NCBI GenBank assembly: GCA_023230985.1
Contig: JALNWH010000033.1
Span: 1 to 17,460 of the forward strand
Direction of reading: 5' to 3'
DNA length: 17,460 bases
Source: Bacillota bacterium
Lineage (GTDB): Bacteria; Bacillota; Clostridia; Lutisporales; Lutisporaceae
A program made the position numbers and the translations under genes. Of the stretch, positions 14,959 to 17,460 are shown piece after piece (position 1 is the stretch's first letter; each line of letters begins with the position of its first letter). The notes beneath the pieces are model-generated. The model was given only the letters and a program-made list of their open reading frames with translations. It did no database searches and was not told the DNA's origin.

Positions 14959-16104
14959 ATGAGGTATATATACTTGGATAACGGAGCTACTTCTTATCCT
15001 AAAGCTCCCGGAGTTGCTGAAAGTATATCGGACTATATTATAAATGTAGGAGCTAATGTAGGTCGTGGGGCTTATAGCCAATCTTATAAAGCCGAAGGCA
15101 TTGTCTATGAAACAAGAGAATTGATTTGTAAATTGTTTAATTTTGATAAGACTGAAAATGTTATCTTTACGAAAAACATTACGGAAAGCATCAATGTATT
15201 GTTAAAAGGTTTGTTAAAAGATGGTGACCATGTTATCGTATCATCCATGGAGCATAATGCGGTAATGAGACCCTTGAATGCTCTTTCTGATAAAATTGAA
15301 TATACGAAAGTTCATTGTAATAGGCTAGGTGAACTAGATATAACCGAGATGAAAAAAGTCTTTAAGCCAAATACAAAGGCAGTTGTTATGACTCATGCTT
15401 CAAATGTATGTGGTACTGTTTTGGATTTGGTAAAGGTGGGCAAGCTGTGTAAGGATAACAATACTTTTTTTATAATAGATTCTGCACAAACAGCAGGGTT
15501 TTTAGATGTGGATTTTAAAGAACTAAATGCGGATGCCATAGGCTTTACAGGACATAAAAGTTTACTTGGCCCTCAAGGAATAGGTGGATTTATAATCGGT
15601 GATAAGATGCTTAAAGAAATGAACACTTTTATTGAAGGAGGAACAGGAAGCCTGTCTGATATGGAAGTACAACCGGATTATATGCCGGATAAATTTGAAG
15701 CCGGCACCTTAAATATCCCCGGTATTTTCGGGCTAAATGCATCTTTAAAATATTTATTAGATTATGGTATAAAAAATATTAAAGAAAAAGAAATTTACCT
15801 TATGAAAATCTTTTTAAATGGCCTCCTAAATATAAAAGGTATTAGTATCATCGGTCATAAAAGCACCAAAGACAGAACGGGAATTTTATCAATCGACTTT
15901 ATTGATAATGATAATGGCATAATTGCACATAATCTAAGTAAAGATTATGGTATTATGACCAGAAGCGGAATGCATTGTGCTCCATCTGCACATAAAACTC
16001 TAGGCACTTTTCCTCAAGGAACAGTTAGATTTTCGCCAAGTTCTTTTACTACACCGGAAGAAATAATATATACGATAGATGCTATAAATAAATTAGTAAA
16101 GTAG
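14959..16104 (+). CDS. Class V aminotransferase, cysteine desulfurase / selenocysteine lyase-like
   Basis: 381-residue PLP enzyme of the cysteine desulfurase family (TIGR01977-like). PLP-binding residues are His99 in SSMEHNAV, Asp174 and Gln177 in IIDSAQTAG, and Lys200 in FTGHKSLLGPQG, the Schiff-base lysine. The catalytic Cys340 in RSGMHCAPSAH aligns with the active-site Cys of SufS/CsdB-type enzymes. It removes sulfur or selenium from cysteine or selenocysteine and carries it as a persulfide or perselenide. It has its own promoter and faces a yedE-yedF-DUF3343 operon, so a role in selenium supply for selenophosphate is likely but inferred. No SufU or IscU scaffold lies nearby, which argues against a dedicated Fe-S role. 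AGAGGT precedes the ATG. Confidence 0.87.
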   Translation: MRYIYLDNGATSYPKAPGVAESISDYIINVGANVGRGAYSQSYKAEGIVYETRELICKLFNFDKTENVIFTKNITESINVLLKGLLKDGDHVIVSSMEHNAVMRPLNALSDKIEYTKVHCNRLGELDITEMKKVFKPNTKAVVMTHASNVCGTVLDLVKVGKLCKDNNTFFIIDSAQTAGFLDVDFKELNADAIGFTGHKSLLGPQGIGGFIIGDKMLKEMNTFIEGGTGSLSDMEVQPDYMPDKFEAGTLNIPGIFGLNASLKYLLDYGIKNIKEKEIYLMKIFLNGLLNIKGISIIGHKSTKDRTGILSIDFIDNDNGIIAHNLSKDYGIMTRSGMHCAPSAHKTLGTFPQGTVRFSPSSFTTPEEIIYTIDAINKLVK

Positions 16105-16253
16105 TTATAATTGCTATTATATCGAAATATAAGACTCTTCGCTTTGCTTAGAGTGATAGTAATAGGAGCTCAAAGTGGTGGCAGCGGCAGAGGCTCAGGT
16201 AAAGACTTAGACCGGGAAAACATAAGGTACCAGTTAATTTTTGATAGATATAT

Positions 16254-16275
16254 GGAACGGCACTATGACCGTTCC
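16254..16275. terminator. Hairpin between the convergent desulfurase-like and DUF3343 genes
   Basis: GGAACGG (16254-16260) and CCGTTCC (16269-16275) form a perfect 7-base GC-containing stem with an 8-base loop. It ends within the DUF3343 stop codon. T-rich sequence follows on the plus strand. Probably terminates the desulfurase-like transcript. Confidence 0.6.
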
Positions 16276-16511
16276 TATTTACTTTCATATACCAGCTTGT
16301 TTTCTTTGCCTTCTAATAAAAACACCTTTTCTACTTCGTCATCAATTAATTTCATTATATCTAATTCCGTGTTTATTCTAGCGCTAACACTGCAATTGGA
16401 GCTTAAAGTTCTGGGAACCGGCATAAGTTCACATGCTACTTTATTCCTTTTGCACTTCCTGTCAAACTTAATAGATCCGGAATGTGTAAAAAACAAAACC
16501 ATATATTCCAT
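16275..16511 (-). CDS. DUF3343 protein, putative selenium/sulfur carrier
   Basis: 78 residues. The DUF3343 pattern is clear: an N-terminal strand with THSG (LFFTHSGSIKFDRKCKR), then ACELMPVPRTLSSNCSVSARI, where the family usually reads LMPVPRxLSSxCG. Cys36 in SSNC is the conserved cysteine; the following Gly is Ser here. Another cysteine (Cys19) lies in KCKRN. Genes of this family occur beside yedE/yedF and csd-like genes in selenium-using bacteria, and a carrier role has been proposed but is not proven. It starts two bases after the TusA-like gene stop, so the two are cotranscribed. Confidence 0.8.
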   Translation of the reverse strand: MEYMVLFFTHSGSIKFDRKCKRNKVACELMPVPRTLSSNCSVSARINTELDIMKLIDDEVEKVFLLEGKENKLVYESK

Positions 16512-16513
16512 TA

Positions 16514-16720
16514 TTATTTCTCCGCTATTATTAAAAAAACTTCTCTCTGTTTTTCAACTGATACTTTATAACCGGAATTTCTTAAAAATCTTTCAACATT
16601 TCCTTTGGCAACTTGGTTATCTACTATTATTTCTACCCCGCCAGTGTTTTTATCCAAAGCCTTTTTAGTCATCAGAACAGGTTGAGGGCAGCTCATACCG
16701 CATGTATCTATTTTTATCAT
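16514..16720 (-). CDS. yedF: TusA/YedF-like sulfurtransferase, N-terminal-domain-only YedF
   Basis: 68 residues covering a complete TusA fold: a strand with DTCGMSCPQPVLMTKKAL, where Cys11 in the CPxP motif is the sulfur- or selenium-carrying residue, then VEIIVDNQVAKGNVERFLRNSGYKV and a last strand (VFLIIAEK). YedF proteins of selenium-using bacteria are often about 200 residues, with a DsrE-like C-terminal domain. That half is missing here, and the DUF3343 gene follows in its place. The start ATG at 16720 shares one base with the yedE stop (TAATG), indicating coupling. A role in carrying selenium from YedE toward SelD is inferred from context. Confidence 0.85.
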   Translation of the reverse strand: MIKIDTCGMSCPQPVLMTKKALDKNTGGVEIIVDNQVAKGNVERFLRNSGYKVSVEKQREVFLIIAEK

Positions 16721-17460
16721 TATATCATCCCTTTCTCTGTAATCTCACGTTTTGCAAAGCTTTCGGAGTTAACATATGAAATGATTCCTAAAAACACAAA
16801 ACAAATTATTGCAGCTATTTTTCCATTTTGGGTCACGCCTTCTGCGCTGGAAGCCAGGCCGAAATTGTGAATAATACCGGCACCTATAAGCATTCCCATT
16901 ACAGTAACTACAGAATCCGTATTACCTTCACCGGATAGAATTAATTGTCTAAGAGGACATCCACCCAATAATACTGAGCCCCAGCCGACAATGGCCATGC
17001 CCAAGAAGTTCCACAATCCATCCGTATGTGCTACAGGCTGATTTACAAAACCCAGTTCGAAAAATCCAAAGCCAATATTGGCAATAGCAGCAAATACAAT
17101 TATTGCAATAAATCCCGTGAGGAGATATGTATCTTTAAATAAAATCATATCTCTGGTTCCTCCTACCATACATAGTCTGGTTTTTTGTGCTAATACTCCC
17201 ACAATCAGCCCGGCTGCTAATGAGATTATTATTGGAGCTTTAGATGCCCCAGGCCCACTTTCACTGAAAAATATAAAGCTTGGTGCTACTGCAACCAGTA
17301 TCAACAATCCTATGTTTATAACGGGAAACACATATCCCTCCGTTTTAGCTATCTTATAGTTTCTTTTAAGGTTAAATCCGTTATTCAAAAAATACACACC
17401 AATGAAGATTCCAAAACCAAAACCCACCAGCCCGGCTATAGAATTTAAATCACCGCTGGC
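16720..17460 (-). CDS. yedE: YedE-type selenium transporter, C-terminal part (start lies beyond the window)
   Basis: About 246 residues are visible; the frame stays open to 17460, so the gene begins outside and the GTG at 17427 is not its start. It is a polytopic YeeE/YedE-family membrane protein with conserved cysteine motifs in two membrane helices, QKTRLCMVGGTRD and LLGGCPLRQLILSGEGNTDS. The second, with GEGNTDS, is typical of the selenium-associated YedE subfamily rather than thiosulfate YeeE. Hydrophobic spans cover most of the sequence. The coupled downstream yedF and DUF3343 genes support selenium uptake or export; which species is moved is not known from sequence. Confidence 0.87.
   Translation of the reverse strand, partial: ASGDLNSIAGLVGFGFGIFIGVYFLNNGFNLKRNYKIAKTEGYVFPVINIGLLILVAVAPSFIFFSESGPGASKAPIIISLAAGLIVGVLAQKTRLCMVGGTRDMILFKDTYLLTGFIAIIVFAAIANIGFGFFELGFVNQPVAHTDGLWNFLGMAIVGWGSVLLGGCPLRQLILSGEGNTDSVVTVMGMLIGAGIIHNFGLASSAEGVTQNGKIAAIICFVFLGIISYVNSESFAKREITEKGMI

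Noticed and set aside
16111..16668. 185-residue open frame on the plus strand after the desulfurase-like gene
   Set aside because: It has no family similarity and most of it lies antisense to the DUF3343 and yedF genes, whose protein motifs are clear.
1..17460. CRISPR array, rRNA, tRNA (including tRNA-Sec), transposon or phage genes
   Set aside because: I looked for regular spaced repeats, tRNA arms with CCA-proximal motifs and transposase or integrase motifs and found none.

Overview
This is AT-rich DNA with short intergenic gaps, strong Shine-Dalgarno sites, TTG/GTG starts, a T-box leader and a BirA-type operator. It points to a low-GC Firmicute, most likely an anaerobic clostridium or Tissierellia-like amino-acid fermenter. 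The organism almost certainly decodes UGA as selenocysteine. A peroxiredoxin gene carries an in-frame TGA exactly at the peroxidatic cysteine, followed by a SECIS-like hairpin. At the other end of the window lies a selenium-handling cluster: a YedE-type transporter, a TusA/YedF-like protein, a DUF3343 protein and a class V cysteine desulfurase-like enzyme.

Layout. 1-1590 (minus): a YtrA-type GntR regulator, an ABC ATPase and a partial permease, overlapping as one operon. 1772-3232 (plus): a small universal-stress-type protein, then a monoacylglycerol-lipase-like hydrolase with its own promoter inside nested inverted repeats. 3269-4765 (minus): glycerol kinase. 5031-8454 (plus): the biotin transporter BioY behind a BirA box, then a tightly packed trio of selenocysteine peroxiredoxin, choloylglycine-hydrolase-family enzyme and patatin-like phospholipase. 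8500-10609 (minus): a DUF975 membrane protein and threonine ammonia-lyase, the latter under a T-box leader with its own promoter. 11098-12311 (plus): an SPFH membrane protein coupled to a small ribbon-helix-helix protein. 12334-14561 (minus): the tungstate transporter tupABC behind a highly structured leader with a terminator/antiterminator switch. 14959-16104 (plus): the desulfurase-like enzyme. 16275-17460 (minus): the yedE-yedF-DUF3343 operon, whose first gene runs off the window.

How the genes fit together. Selenium uptake and delivery genes, a selenoprotein antioxidant and a tungstate importer fit an anaerobe that uses Sec- and W-dependent enzymes such as formate dehydrogenase. None of those enzymes, nor selA, selB, selC or selD, is in the window, so that link is inferred. 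The most notable items are the selenoperoxiredoxin, with its altered motif, missing resolving cysteine and N-terminal CxC extension; its operon with two hydrolases; and the tup leader RNA.
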